From Paenibacillus herberti (lineage in GTDB: Bacteria; Bacillota; Bacilli; Paenibacillales; Paenibacillaceae), in the NCBI RefSeq assembly GCF_002233675.1, contig NZ_NMUQ01000001.1:65021-129020 (forward strand): 64,000 nucleotides of DNA, written 5' to 3'. Positions 50,441 to 59,661 of the stretch are shown piece after piece. The notes beneath the pieces are model-generated. The model worked only from the letters and a program-made list of their open reading frames with translations. It was not told the DNA's origin and did no database searches. The position numbers and the translations under genes are program-made. The stretch's first letter is position 1, and each line of letters begins with the position of its first letter.

Positions 50441-51841
50441 CTAGGCGGAAAACCAGCGCTTCAGCGCGGGAACACGGCGGATGACAAGCAGATCAATGGC
50501 AAGCACAACCAGAATCGATAGGCCGACCAGCGGCATAATGATACCGAGAGCGCCCATGATGATGAGCAAGCCGATTGTGACTTTTTTGTCCCTTGGTTTG
50601 TTCGGCGCACCGAGCTTACCGGCTGGAGCGCGTTTGCGCCACATAACGTAGGAACCGGCGGAAATAAGGATCAGGCCCAGGCAGGCGATCAACCCGAGGA
50701 TCTGGTTGGCTAGACCGAATAATTTGCCCTCGTGGAAAGCGATGCCGAGCATAATCACTTTACCCATAATGCCGTAGTCCGCAAAGCGCACATCGGTCAA
50801 CACAGCCCCACTGTACTGGTCAATATGCAGAGTTGCATTGTTAGTAGGTCTATCATCGGCAGAAGCGACGGTGTAAACACCAGCTTTACCATCCGGCATC
50901 GAGATTGTATAAGGTTTGATCACACCTTGACGGTCTGCTATTGCGGCAACTTCATTCAGCGACAGCCGCACATAGCCCCCTACTGCGGATGCAGGAACGG
51001 GGATGTTTTCGGTTGCCCACGGCAGATCCTCTGCCACGTCTTTGGCGAGGGTGACAGATTCCAGCGAACCCGCGCCGAACGCGTTTTCCGGATAATTCGT
51101 ATTCGTCGAATTGGCGATATTGTCGATTCCTTTTCCCATAACGCCCGACCAAGGCAGTCCGGTCAAAATAAGCGTCAAAATGAGCAACGACAGCCAAAAG
51201 GCTGGCACAGCATGCATGTCTCTCCAAAACTGGCGACTGCCGCGTTTGCCTAGGCGGGGAAGAATGGTCCCCCAGATGCTGAATTTGCCTCTTGGCCACC
51301 ACAGGTAAAGGCCGGTCACAATCAGGACGACGCCCCAGCTAGCGGCCAGCTCTACGATCCGGTTGGGCAGCGTGCCGCTGAGCAGTAGTTGGCTATGCAG
51401 CTTTTTAAACAGCTCCGTGAACGTTTTGTCCGTGTCCAACGTACCGGTAGTACGCCCCGTATAAGGATCGGCATAGAGCGTAGTAGGAACTTCATTTTTC
51501 ACTATACTCATCTTAACGGTTGACTTGGCATCACTCGGAATGGAAAAGGACAGGATCGACAAGCCGGGGTTTTCCGTGCGGACAGCTGCAGCTAGCTGAT
51601 CAGGAGCCAGACGAGTCGTTCCAACCTCTCGAACGGTCAACATATCCTTATAGAGCTGCGCTTCAATTTGCGGTTTGAATAGATAGACCGATCCGCTCAG
51701 AGCAAGAATAATCAAAAAAGGCGCAAAGATAATGCCGGCATAAAAATGCCATCTCCAAACATTTTGATACAAGGTGGGCAACAAGCCGCGGCCTTTCTGT
51801 TTGCCGATAGCAGGAGTTGTCGTTTCCAAATCTATGCTCAT
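50441..51841 (-). CDS. PepSY-associated transmembrane protein (PiuB/iron-regulated type)
   Basis: This 466-residue membrane protein has four helices and two extracytoplasmic PepSY-like parts. It starts 'LYQNVWRWHFYAGIIFAPFL' (the PepSY_TM opening with W-R-x-H-F-Y-A-G), then 'ELAASWGVVLIVTGLYLWWP', 'WRDMHAVPAFWLSLLILTLI', and ends with a helix pair ('LNQILGLIACLGLILISAGS'-like, about residues 375-395). Members are linked to ferric or copper reduction at the membrane. I chose the ATG at 51841 (MSIDLETTTP, GAGGAG upstream); the open frame upstream to 52159 overlaps YtpI and is not coding. It pairs with the lipoprotein gene downstream. Confidence 0.88.
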   Translation of the reverse strand: MSIDLETTTPAIGKQKGRGLLPTLYQNVWRWHFYAGIIFAPFLIILALSGSVYLFKPQIEAQLYKDMLTVREVGTTRLAPDQLAAAVRTENPGLSILSFSIPSDAKSTVKMSIVKNEVPTTLYADPYTGRTTGTLDTDKTFTELFKKLHSQLLLSGTLPNRIVELAASWGVVLIVTGLYLWWPRGKFSIWGTILPRLGKRGSRQFWRDMHAVPAFWLSLLILTLILTGLPWSGVMGKGIDNIANSTNTNYPENAFGAGSLESVTLAKDVAEDLPWATENIPVPASAVGGYVRLSLNEVAAIADRQGVIKPYTISMPDGKAGVYTVASADDRPTNNATLHIDQYSGAVLTDVRFADYGIMGKVIMLGIAFHEGKLFGLANQILGLIACLGLILISAGSYVMWRKRAPAGKLGAPNKPRDKKVTIGLLIIMGALGIIMPLVGLSILVVLAIDLLVIRRVPALKRWFSA

Positions 51842-52046
51842 CGTTCCATAACTCCTCATTTCTAGGGTGATTAGCTCAACTAAATTAGTATAGAGGGCTT
51901 GGCGTAGTTCGGCATGACTCTTTCTAGCTATGGGGCCAAAAAACGAGGTAGAAATGATTGGCTTGTCATGAAATAGTCCCCGTAAAGCGAAAGGGCGCGC
52001 ATCAGTCGGCCTGAGCCGTCCAAGGCGCGCCCCTTCGAGAGGCGAT

Positions 52047-52376
52047 CTAGCGCTGTTTGCCTGTTGCGTTCCGCTCGATGACGGTGCGGATGACACTGTG
52101 GTTGCGTATGCCGGCGAAAATATTGAACAGACCGAGCAGCATGAACACGGCTCCCACAATGACGCGAATCGTCGAGCCCGTATACATGAACATCTGAATG
52201 AGCGCGATCAAGATAAGCATTATGCCCATCCAGATGTTCATTTTGGCGGAGTAAAGGGCTCTTTGGTTAGTGTCTTTGGAGCGGCGCGAGCGGAAGCTGC
52301 TCACAACGGACATGATGGAGCTGATGATGATACCTGCAATGATGATCCATTGCAGCCAGGCGACGGGATCGTTCAT
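52047..52376 (-). CDS. ytpI: YtpI-like membrane protein
   Basis: This 109-residue protein has three hydrophobic segments (about residues 9-28, 47-66 and 70-90) and a basic end. The order 'WLQWIIIAGIIISSIMSVVS', 'ALYSAKMNIWMGIMLILIAL' and 'IRVIVGAVFMLLGLFNIFAG' fits the YtpI family, whose function is unknown. In Bacillus ytpI lies between ytoI and ytqI (nrnA) next to ytrI, ytrH and dnaE; here it is separated from ytoI by about 8 kb of nos and array DNA and nrnA is not present. Confidence 0.82.
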   Translation of the reverse strand: MNDPVAWLQWIIIAGIIISSIMSVVSSFRSRRSKDTNQRALYSAKMNIWMGIMLILIALIQMFMYTGSTIRVIVGAVFMLLGLFNIFAGIRNHSVIRTVIERNATGKQR

Positions 52377-52473
52377 GGAGCTGAGCAGTCTCCTTTGGCG
52401 GGCGGCTGCCCGTCCAGTATTTTTCGCTATTGTATCATATTGGGGCGGTATGCTGCGAATAGGAAGATAGCCT

Positions 52474-52989
52474 TCAAGGAGGAGTGTTGCCGCTCAGCTC
52501 AGGCCCAAGCAAACGGATGTTGACCCATACCTGTAGACGGTTTTCGGCGACAAGAACGGTTTTGATGTTTAAGGCGAATCGTTTATCCTTATCGCGGTAT
52601 ACTTTTTCGGCCAATAGCTCGCGTGCGAGGCGGGACTCCCTATCAATCTCATAAATGCTGTGGCCTTCCAGCACGAGCAGATCATCATGGAGCTGCGCCT
52701 TTAACCGGGATTTCGTAGGTTCATCCAGTCCCGCAGTACCGGGGCCATCTTCGAAGCGGATTTGTATCGTTTTAATGACGGAATGCTGTTGTTTGAACTT
52801 GCTCAACTTCTCCAGCTCATTGTCACGCTCGTTAAGCTGGTCCTCGAGCTCGCCTTTCAGGTTGATGACGCGGTCGAACTGCGCCTGAAACAGGGAGTGG
52901 TAGAGGGCGGCTCCGATGATCATGCCACAGATGATCAGGCCGGCGGCCTGAGTCAAACGGGCGAAGCGGGCAAAGGGAGGAACTCGCAT
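52474..52989 (-). CDS. ytrI: Sporulation membrane protein YtrI
   Basis: This 171-residue protein has one N-terminal membrane helix (about residues 14-32) and then a coiled coil ('LKGELEDQLNERDNELEKLS') leading into a small mixed domain ending 'RLQVWVNIRLLGPELSGNTP'. The pattern matches YtrI, a mother-cell membrane protein needed for efficient sporulation in Bacillus. It lies 10 bp after ytrH on the same strand, the conserved ytrH-ytrI operon, which in Bacillus is transcribed by sigma-E. A direct sigma-E promoter was not identified with certainty here. Confidence 0.87.
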   Translation of the reverse strand: MRVPPFARFARLTQAAGLIICGMIIGAALYHSLFQAQFDRVINLKGELEDQLNERDNELEKLSKFKQQHSVIKTIQIRFEDGPGTAGLDEPTKSRLKAQLHDDLLVLEGHSIYEIDRESRLARELLAEKVYRDKDKRFALNIKTVLVAENRLQVWVNIRLLGPELSGNTPP

Positions 52990-52999
52990 GGACGCAGGT

Positions 53000-53335
53000 T
53001 CACCCCGATCCCCGGCAGATCATACGGATGAGCTCCGTGCCGGCATGGGCGCCGATGAAGGCGCAAAGAATGAATAACACCTGTTGAACGACCGGGGACA
53101 GATGGCCCTCGATCATATTGCTTTCGATGACGCGCATTGGATCGATCGTTCCGCCGACCGCAGCGACAAGAGCCCATATTTTCAGGCGGGAAGCCGTATC
53201 GACCATCATCGAGGATGGAGGGGAGAGTGCCAGCACCGATCCGATGCCGGCCAGCAATGCGCCTCCGACGACAACGCCGAAAGCGATGAAGCAGTCGATC
53301 AATGCTTTGCTCAGGATCAAGTTCATGCGCTGCAT
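53000..53335 (-). CDS. ytrH: Sporulation membrane protein YtrH
   Basis: This 111-residue protein has three hydrophobic segments (about residues 10-32, 45-62 and 80-100). It contains 'ALIDCFIAFGVVVGGALLAG' and 'IWALVAAVGGTIDPMRVIES', then 'FILCAFIGAHAGTELIRMIC', which fits YtrH. In Bacillus it is needed with YtrI for normal spore formation. I set the start at the ATG at 53335, preceded by AAAGG at 8 bases; the GTG at 53344 is the other option. It is divergent from dnaE, 139 bp away, the conserved arrangement. Confidence 0.88.
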   Translation of the reverse strand: MQRMNLILSKALIDCFIAFGVVVGGALLAGIGSVLALSPPSSMMVDTASRLKIWALVAAVGGTIDPMRVIESNMIEGHLSPVVQQVLFILCAFIGAHAGTELIRMICRGSG

Positions 53336-53474
53336 CCGCCTCACCTTTCTAGAAGGAATTGGGGAAAAGCTGCCCCTTGTTCATTGTATGGGCCTGTACC
53401 GGTCTTTTATGATAAGATAGATAGAAAGACCGAACAGATGTGCCCCGCCTGGCGGGCGCGAAAGGAGGAACGCG

Positions 53475-56400
53475 ATGAGCGCGAGCGAACGATTCGTGCA
53501 TTTGCATGTGCACAGCGAATATAGCTTGCTGGACGGGGCCGCGCGGATCCGCGACCTGACGGCAAGAGCGGCAGAGCTCGGCATGCGCTCGTTGGCGCTG
53601 ACCGACCATGGAGTGATGTATGGGGCGGTACCCTTTTACAAGGCGTGTCTGAAGCAGGGCATCAAGCCGATCATCGGCTGCGAGATGTATCTGTCGGGAG
53701 GGTCCAGGTTAGATAAGGGAACGCGCAAGGACAACCCGATTTACCATCTGATTTTGCTGGCCCAGAATGAGACCGGTTACCGAAACCTCATGAAGCTGAG
53801 CACCATCGCTCATCTGGAAGGGTTTCATTATAAACCCCGCATCGACCACGAGATTCTTCGCGAGCATGCCGAGGGACTCGTCTGTTTGAGTGCCTGCTTG
53901 GCAGGCGAGGTCGCCCAGCATCTGCTTTACGACCGCCCGGAGGAAGCGAAGCTTGCGGCGCTGAAGTACCGGGAGACGTTCGGGGAGAACTTTTACCTGG
54001 AAATTCAGGATCATGGGATGGCGGAGCAAAAAAAAGTGACCGCCGGAATGATCACTCTATCGGAAGAAACCGGTATCCCGCTGGCCGCGACTAATGATGT
54101 CCACTACTTGCGGCAGGAGGATGCGGCTGTGCAGGATGTGCTCATCTGCATCGGCACTGGCAAAAGCGTGAGCGACCCTGACCGCATGCATATGCATGGG
54201 GACGGCATGTATTTGAAAAGTGCGGACGAGATGGCGCGGCTGTTCCCGCATCTGCCCCAGGCGCTGGCCAATACGGTGCGCATCGCCGAGAGCTGCAATG
54301 TGGAGCTGAGGCTCGGCGAGCATGCGCTGCCGGAGTATCGGCCGCTGCCTGAAGGGCTGAGCTCGGCCGTTTATTTGGAGCAGCTATGCCTGGAGGGCAT
54401 GATGCAGCGGTTTAATGGAGCAACTGCGCGCCATCAAGGGGCGGAGACCGCAGGGCGGGCTGATTCGGCGCTCCTGGAAGGAGCGGGGAGCGGGCTGTTG
54501 GAGGAAGCGGAGCGGAGGCTCCGGTACGAGCTTGGCGTCATTGAGCGAATGGGCTTCAGCGACTATTTTCTCATCGTCTGGGACTTCATCCGTTACGCGC
54601 ATGAGCAGGGCATTCGCACGGGGCCAGGCCGCGGCTCTTCTGCCGGCAGCCTTGTCGCTTACTGTCTTCGTATAACCGATGTTGATCCGCTGAAGCATAA
54701 GCTGCTGTTCGAGCGTTTTCTGAACCCAGAGCGTATCAGCATGCCGGATATCGACATCGACTTTAACGACGAGCGGCGCGACGAGGTGATTGCATATGTG
54801 AGCCGCAAGTACGGATCGGACCATGTGGCGCAAATCATCACATTCGGCACGCTGGCGGCAAAGGCCGCCATTCGCGACGTCGGGCGCGCACTGGACGTGC
54901 CGATCGGCGACGTTGACCGGGTCGCCAAGCTTATTCCAGGGCAGCCTGGCACAACGCTCCAATCGGCGCTCGCTTCTGTGCCGCAGCTGCGCGAGTACGC
55001 GGAGCGTGATGGTACGAGGGAGCTGATTGCGACCGCACTTAAGGTGGAAGGAATGCCGCGCCACGCTTCGACTCATGCGGCTGGCGTTGTCATTTCCGGT
55101 CGGCCGCTGACGGATTATGTACCGTTGCAGGCTGGCTCGGAGGCCGCTGCGTTGACGCAATATTCCATGGAGAATGTCGAGGCTGTCGGCTTGCTCAAAA
55201 TGGATTTTCTCGGCCTGCGTACTCTTTCTATCCTGGAACGGACATTGGACTGGGTCAAAGGCGAGGGGGGCGAGACGATTGATTTCCGCCTCATCCCGGA
55301 TGATGATCCCGCCACCTATGAGATGCTTGGCCGCGGCGACACGACGGGCATTTTCCAGTTGGAGTCGGCGGGCATGCGCCGCGTGTTGCGGGAGCTGAAA
55401 CCAAGCTCGTTTGAGGATATCATCTCGGTTCTGGCGTTGTATCGTCCAGGCCCGATGGAATTCATCCCGCGCTTCATCGCTGGCAAACATGGTTTGGAGC
55501 GGATTGACTATCCTCATCCTTCGCTTGAGCCGATTCTGAAGGATACGTATGGCATCATCGTTTATCAGGAGCAGATTATGCAAATCGCGTCCGAGATGGC
55601 TGGTTTCAGCCTCGGTGAGGCGGATTTGCTGCGGCGCGCTGTTTCCAAGAAAAAACGCGAGATATTGGACGAGCAACAAGCCGCCTTTGTACGGGGCAGT
55701 CTTGGGCAGGGTTATTCCGAAGAGGACGCTAAGCGCGTCTACGATATGATTTTGCGCTTCGCGGACTACGGCTTCCCGCGTGCTCACGCGGCCGCTTACG
55801 GTGTGTTGGCCTTTCAGACAGCCTGGCTCAAACGGCATTATCCCGTATCTTTCATGGCTTCAATGTTGGCTTCCGTCACCAGCAATCAGCGCAAAACCGG
55901 TGAGTATATCGATGAATGCAAGCGCATGGGCATCGGCGTGCTGCCTCCGGATGTTAACTACAGCTCTATCACCTTCAGCCCGGAGGGGGAGGCTGTCCGC
56001 TTCGGTCTTGCCTCAATCAAGAATGTGGGTACGCAGGCGATCGATTCGATTTTGCGGGAGCGTAAAAACCGACCGTTTGCCAGCTTGATTGATCTGTGCC
56101 GGCGGGTGGATCTGCGAGTCGTTAACAAGCGCGTGTTGGAGTGCCTCATCGGCGCAGGAGCGTTGGAGTCGCTCCCAGGTCATAGGGCGCAGCAACTGGC
56201 GGCGCTTGACGAGTCGGTCGAGGCCGCCCAGAAGTGGCGCAAGGAGCGTGCGGAGCTGCAGATTGAGCTTTTCGGTTTCGAAGAAGTGCAGAACTGGGAT
56301 GTCGAGATGCCTCAGGTGCAACCTTATGCCCAAGCCCAGCTACTGGAACTGGAGCGGGATCTGTTGGGCCTGTATCTGTCCGGTCATCCGCTCGACGGAG

Positions 56401-57227
56401 CGGAGGAATTACTGGCGGAGTTCGGCCTCGACCGGCTCGTTGAGCTGGCGGATGCACCGGACGAGACGCGCTGTGTGACAGCGGTACGCATCATTGCGAT
56501 TAAGCAGTTGCGGACGCGCAAAGGTCAGCAAATGGCTTTTGCCGAGGTAGAGGATCGCATTATGCGCGCCGAGGCAGTGATTTTCCCGTCCGCATGGGCG
56601 AAGCTCGCGGATAAGATTTTGGTAGGCGGCCTGGTGGTACTACAGGCCGTTGTGCAACAGGGGGACGAGGACATCAAGCTCATCGTGGATGACCTCGTCC
56701 CCCTGGACGACCCCGAGCTTCGCTCCGGGGTCGAGCGGCTTCGCCGCCAGGCGCGCGCCCGCAGCGCGCGCGCCGGCGGAGCTGCGCCCGCGCCCGGTGG
56801 CGCAGCCCCGGGCGCGGCGCAGCCGCGCGAGGCAGGCGGGGCGAAGCCGCCTGCCGGGCGCCCCGGCGGGGCGCAGCCCGCGGGCGCTCCTGCGGAGCCG
56901 CGCCCGCGCCCGGCCGCTTCCGCGCCGGGGCGCGCGGGCGGCGCAGCCTCGCCGCCCGCTGGCGCCGCTTCGCGGCGCACCGCACCCGCTGCGCGTTCCG
57001 CTCAGCGGGTGTACATCAAGATTACGGCGGATAGTGAAACTCCCGCCGTGCTGGAGCGCCTGAAGGCGCTCCTAGCCGAGCATGCAGGGCCGCTCGGCAC
57101 CGTGCTCTTCTACGAGCGCGCTGGGCGCTCGCTCGAGCTAAGCGAGCGCTACCGGGTCAAGCCTTCCCCGGAGCTGATCGAGCGCATCGAGCTGCTGCTC
57201 GGCAAAGGAGCGGCCGTCGTCAAATAA
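53475..57227 (+). CDS. dnaE: DNA polymerase III alpha subunit DnaE, with low-complexity insert near the C-terminus
   Basis: This 1250-residue replicative polymerase has a PHP domain ('FVHLHVHSEYSLLDG', 'SLALTDHGVMYGA'), the polymerase core with 'GPGRGSSAGSLVAYCL' and the catalytic 'MPDIDIDFNDERRDEVIAYV', then 'GLLKMDFLGLRTLSIL', 'SVLALYRPGPMEFIP', a helix-hairpin-helix part and an OB fold. It is DnaE and not PolC: there is no exonuclease insert. Residues 1090-1178 are Ala/Pro/Gly/Arg only, with very high GC, between the OB fold and a final 70-residue domain ('VYIKITADSETPAVLERLKA'). Bacillus DnaE has about 1115 residues. GAAAGGAGG precedes the ATG. Confidence 0.97.
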   Translation: MSASERFVHLHVHSEYSLLDGAARIRDLTARAAELGMRSLALTDHGVMYGAVPFYKACLKQGIKPIIGCEMYLSGGSRLDKGTRKDNPIYHLILLAQNETGYRNLMKLSTIAHLEGFHYKPRIDHEILREHAEGLVCLSACLAGEVAQHLLYDRPEEAKLAALKYRETFGENFYLEIQDHGMAEQKKVTAGMITLSEETGIPLAATNDVHYLRQEDAAVQDVLICIGTGKSVSDPDRMHMHGDGMYLKSADEMARLFPHLPQALANTVRIAESCNVELRLGEHALPEYRPLPEGLSSAVYLEQLCLEGMMQRFNGATARHQGAETAGRADSALLEGAGSGLLEEAERRLRYELGVIERMGFSDYFLIVWDFIRYAHEQGIRTGPGRGSSAGSLVAYCLRITDVDPLKHKLLFERFLNPERISMPDIDIDFNDERRDEVIAYVSRKYGSDHVAQIITFGTLAAKAAIRDVGRALDVPIGDVDRVAKLIPGQPGTTLQSALASVPQLREYAERDGTRELIATALKVEGMPRHASTHAAGVVISGRPLTDYVPLQAGSEAAALTQYSMENVEAVGLLKMDFLGLRTLSILERTLDWVKGEGGETIDFRLIPDDDPATYEMLGRGDTTGIFQLESAGMRRVLRELKPSSFEDIISVLALYRPGPMEFIPRFIAGKHGLERIDYPHPSLEPILKDTYGIIVYQEQIMQIASEMAGFSLGEADLLRRAVSKKKREILDEQQAAFVRGSLGQGYSEEDAKRVYDMILRFADYGFPRAHAAAYGVLAFQTAWLKRHYPVSFMASMLASVTSNQRKTGEYIDECKRMGIGVLPPDVNYSSITFSPEGEAVRFGLASIKNVGTQAIDSILRERKNRPFASLIDLCRRVDLRVVNKRVLECLIGAGALESLPGHRAQQLAALDESVEAAQKWRKERAELQIELFGFEEVQNWDVEMPQVQPYAQAQLLELERDLLGLYLSGHPLDGAEELLAEFGLDRLVELADAPDETRCVTAVRIIAIKQLRTRKGQQMAFAEVEDRIMRAEAVIFPSAWAKLADKILVGGLVVLQAVVQQGDEDIKLIVDDLVPLDDPELRSGVERLRRQARARSARAGGAAPAPGGAAPGAAQPREAGGAKPPAGRPGGAQPAGAPAEPRPRPAASAPGRAGGAASPPAGAASRRTAPAARSAQRVYIKITADSETPAVLERLKALLAEHAGPLGTVLFYERAGRSLELSERYRVKPSPELIERIELLLGKGAAVVK

Positions 57228-57247
57228 GACGGCCTCCTTATCACTCA

Positions 57248-57297
57248 ATACGGACCTGACCTCTGCCACGTGCAGAGGGCAGGTCCGTATTTTTTTC
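57248..57297 (+). terminator. Rho-independent terminator of dnaE
   Basis: ATACGGACCTG-CCTCTGC and GCAGAGG-CAGGTCCGTAT form a near-perfect stem around CACGT, followed by seven T. Confidence 0.93.
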
Positions 57298-57324
57298 TGC
57301 CATGCTAGTTCACGCCAACCAAAT

Positions 57325-58314
57325 CAAGTAGCTAAAGTTACTTGAAAGCTCCGCTACCAGCTGCGCCAAACAAATCAAGTAGCTAAAGTTACTTGAAAGC
57401 TCTGCTAGCAGCTCCGCCAACCAAATCAAGTAGCTAAAGTTACTTGAAAGCTCTGCTAGCAGCTCCGCCAACCAAATCAAGTAGCTAAAGTTACTTGAAA
57501 GCTCTGCTAGCAGCTCCGCCAACCAAATCAAGTAGCTAAAGTTACTTGAAAGCTCTGCTAGCAGCTCCGCCAACCAAATCAAGTAGCTAAAGTTACTTGA
57601 AAGCTCTGCTAGCAGCTCCGCCAACCAAATCAAGTAGCTAAAGTTACTTGAAAGCCCTGCTGTCGCTCAATCCAGCCGAATCAAGTAGCTAAAGCTACTT
57701 GAAGGCCCTGCTGTCACTAAAACCAACCAAATCAAGTAGCCAAAGCTACTTGAAAGCGCCGCAGCCGCTCAAACCAGCCGAAGCAAGTAGCCAAAGCTAC
57801 TTGAAAGCGCCGCAGTCGCTCAAATCAGCCGAAGCAAGTAGCCAAAGCTACTTGAAAGCGCCGCTGACGCTCAAATCAGCCGAAATCAAGTAGCCAAAGC
57901 TACTTGAAAGCGCCGCAGTCGCTCAAATCAGCCGAAGCAAGTAGCCAAAGTTACTTGAAAGCTCCACCACCAGCTCCGCCAACCAAATCAAGTAGCTAAA
58001 GTTACTTGAAAGCTCTGCTAGCAGCTCCACCAATCAAATCAAGTAGCCAAAGCTACTTGAAAGCCCTGCTGTCGCTCAATCCAGCCGAATCAAGTAGCCA
58101 AAGCTACTTGAAAGCGCCGCAGCCGCTCAAACAAGCCAAATCAAGTAGCCAAAGCTACTTGAAGGCGTTGCTATCGCTCAAACCAGCCGAAGCAAGTAGC
58201 CAAAGCTACTTGAAAGCGTGGCTGTCGCTCAAACAAGCCAAATCAAGTAGCCAAAGCTACTTGAAGCTACGCTGTAACCCCAACCAATCAAATCAAGTAG
58301 CCAAAGCTACTTGA
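57325..58314. repeat. Hairpin repeat array 2: 20 units of about 51 bp
   Basis: Twenty copies of CAAGTAGC-YAAA-GYTACTTG occur from 57325 to 58314 at 51-bp steps, with one step of 52 and one of 50. It is the same hairpin as in array 1 (48870-49869), with loop TAAA or CAAA in place of AAAA. The first seven units share one spacer type (AAGCTCTGCTAGCAGCTCCG); later units have a second type (AAAGCGCCGCAGYCGCTCAA). It lies between the dnaE terminator and pgpA. The 276 bp between its end and pgpA hold no gene. Confidence 0.95.
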
Positions 58315-58590
58315 AAGCCCCGCCCCTGCCCGTCTGTTCTTATGCCATTCCCACTCATCGAACTTCCCTCCTCATTTTCCCGGAACATTTTGCAGGACAG
58401 GTGCATACAGTAGGAAATACAGCAGTATGTTGCTGGGCGACGGGCGCCCCAAGCGGCGGATGGCAGAGGATAAGGGGGCGCGGTTGCAGCCCTCTACTGC
58501 TGTCTCTGCCGACGGTTAACGCCCGGCGAATGATAGGGAGGCGCCTAAGGGCAGGCCTTCCGGCATTAGGCTGAGCAGGAGGGAAAGCGG

Positions 58591-59091
58591 ATGAATTCCG
58601 AATTGGAGCGCTGGTTGGAAAGGCGCGGTGTCACAGTAGCAGATGTAGCGGAAATCGTACATGCCCTGCAGCTTCCCTATAACCCTCATTTGACGATGGA
58701 GGAATGTCTGGAAAGCGTACGTACCGTGCTTGGCAAGCGCGAGGTGCAGTACGTCTTGTATACGGGAATTGCGCTAGATGAGCTGGCGGAAAAAAAGCTG
58801 TTGCCGGCTCCGCTGCAGCAGATTATGGAGAAGGACGAGTCGCTCTACGGCGTTGATGAGACGCTGGCAATGGGCATCACTAATGTATATGGCATGATTG
58901 GTTTGACGAGCTTTGGTTACCTGGACAAAGTGAAGCCGGGCATAATCAACCGATTGAATGATAAGTCGACGGGTGCAGTCCACGTCTTTCTGGATGATTT
59001 GGTGGCTGGCTTGGCCGCCGCAGCCTCGGCGAGGATCGCGCATCAGGATCCGAAAGCGATCCATTATAGCGAGGACGGCACCAAAATCTAG
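58591..59091 (+). CDS. pgpA: Phosphatidylglycerophosphatase A-related protein
   Basis: This 166-residue soluble protein belongs to the PgpA-related family (Bacillus YutG). It has a helical N-terminal part and the conserved 'MGITNVYGMIGLTSFGYLDK', 'GIINRLNDKSTGAVHVFLDD' and 'LVAGLAAAASARIAH'. E. coli PgpA removes phosphate from phosphatidylglycerol phosphate at the membrane; the Firmicute branch lacks membrane helices, so the substrate may differ. The ATG follows GGAGGGAAAGCGG. It stands between the second hairpin array and the 36-bp repeats, and is not part of the usual Bacillus dnaE-accDA neighbourhood. Confidence 0.85.
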   Translation: MNSELERWLERRGVTVADVAEIVHALQLPYNPHLTMEECLESVRTVLGKREVQYVLYTGIALDELAEKKLLPAPLQQIMEKDESLYGVDETLAMGITNVYGMIGLTSFGYLDKVKPGIINRLNDKSTGAVHVFLDDLVAGLAAAASARIAHQDPKAIHYSEDGTKI

Positions 59092-59203
59092 ACAAAGAAG
59101 GATTCCGGCGCTGCGGGAGCGAATCGTTGTTTCTGCAGCTCTTTCGAGAATGAACCAGCGAATGTATGGATGGCTTCAAACGTCTCGTTTAGCTTAAACC
59201 GAC

Positions 59204-59440
59204 TCTCGCCCAGCACCACCAACTCTAACGCATCAAACGTCTCGCCCAGCACCACCAACTCTAACGCATCAAACGTCTCGCCCAGCACCACCAACTCTAA
59301 CGCATCAAACGTCTCGCCCAGCACCACCAACTCTAACGCATCAAACGTCTCGCCCAGCACCACCAACTCTAACGCATCAAACGTCTCGCCCAGCACCACC
59401 AACTCTAACGCATCAAACGTCTCGCCCAGCACCAACCAAC
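59204..59440. repeat. 36-bp tandem repeats, seven copies
   Basis: The unit TCGCCCAGCACCACCAAC plus TCTAACGCATCAAACGTC recurs at 59206, 59242, 59278, 59314, 59350, 59386 and 59422, almost without change. It is a multiple of three, so an ORF (59170-59487, SPSTTNSNASNV repeats) runs across it but lacks a ribosome site. Degenerate pieces continue to 59570. The gap 59092-59661 has no other feature. Confidence 0.92.
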
Positions 59441-59661
59441 TCTCACGAAGCATGAATCATCTCTCATCACCATTAGCCGACTCTTAATACAGATCCAGCC
59501 GACTCTCTATCACCATCAGCCGACTCTCACGCAGCTCCAGCCGTCTCTCCAACTGCATCAAACGTCTCGTACGCTGGGCCTTTCTTGCTAGAAAAACTTG
59601 TCCTATGCTATGATTGTGAGATCATGTGACCTGTTTCCGGGATTATCAGGAGGTACCTTTC

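Noticed and set aside
51842-52159. N-terminal extension of the PepSY protein
   Set aside because: It overlaps ytpI, has no membrane or family features, and the ATG at 51841 has a proper ribosome site.
54384-55838. A 484-codon minus-strand ORF inside dnaE
   Set aside because: Antisense to conserved polymerase sequence, no start signal and no domain.
57699-58574. ORFs across the second hairpin array
   Set aside because: Same reasons; the frame depends on the repeat period and ends at odd steps.
59170-59487. ORF of SPSTTNSNASNV repeats
   Set aside because: A by-product of a 36-bp tandem repeat without a start signal.
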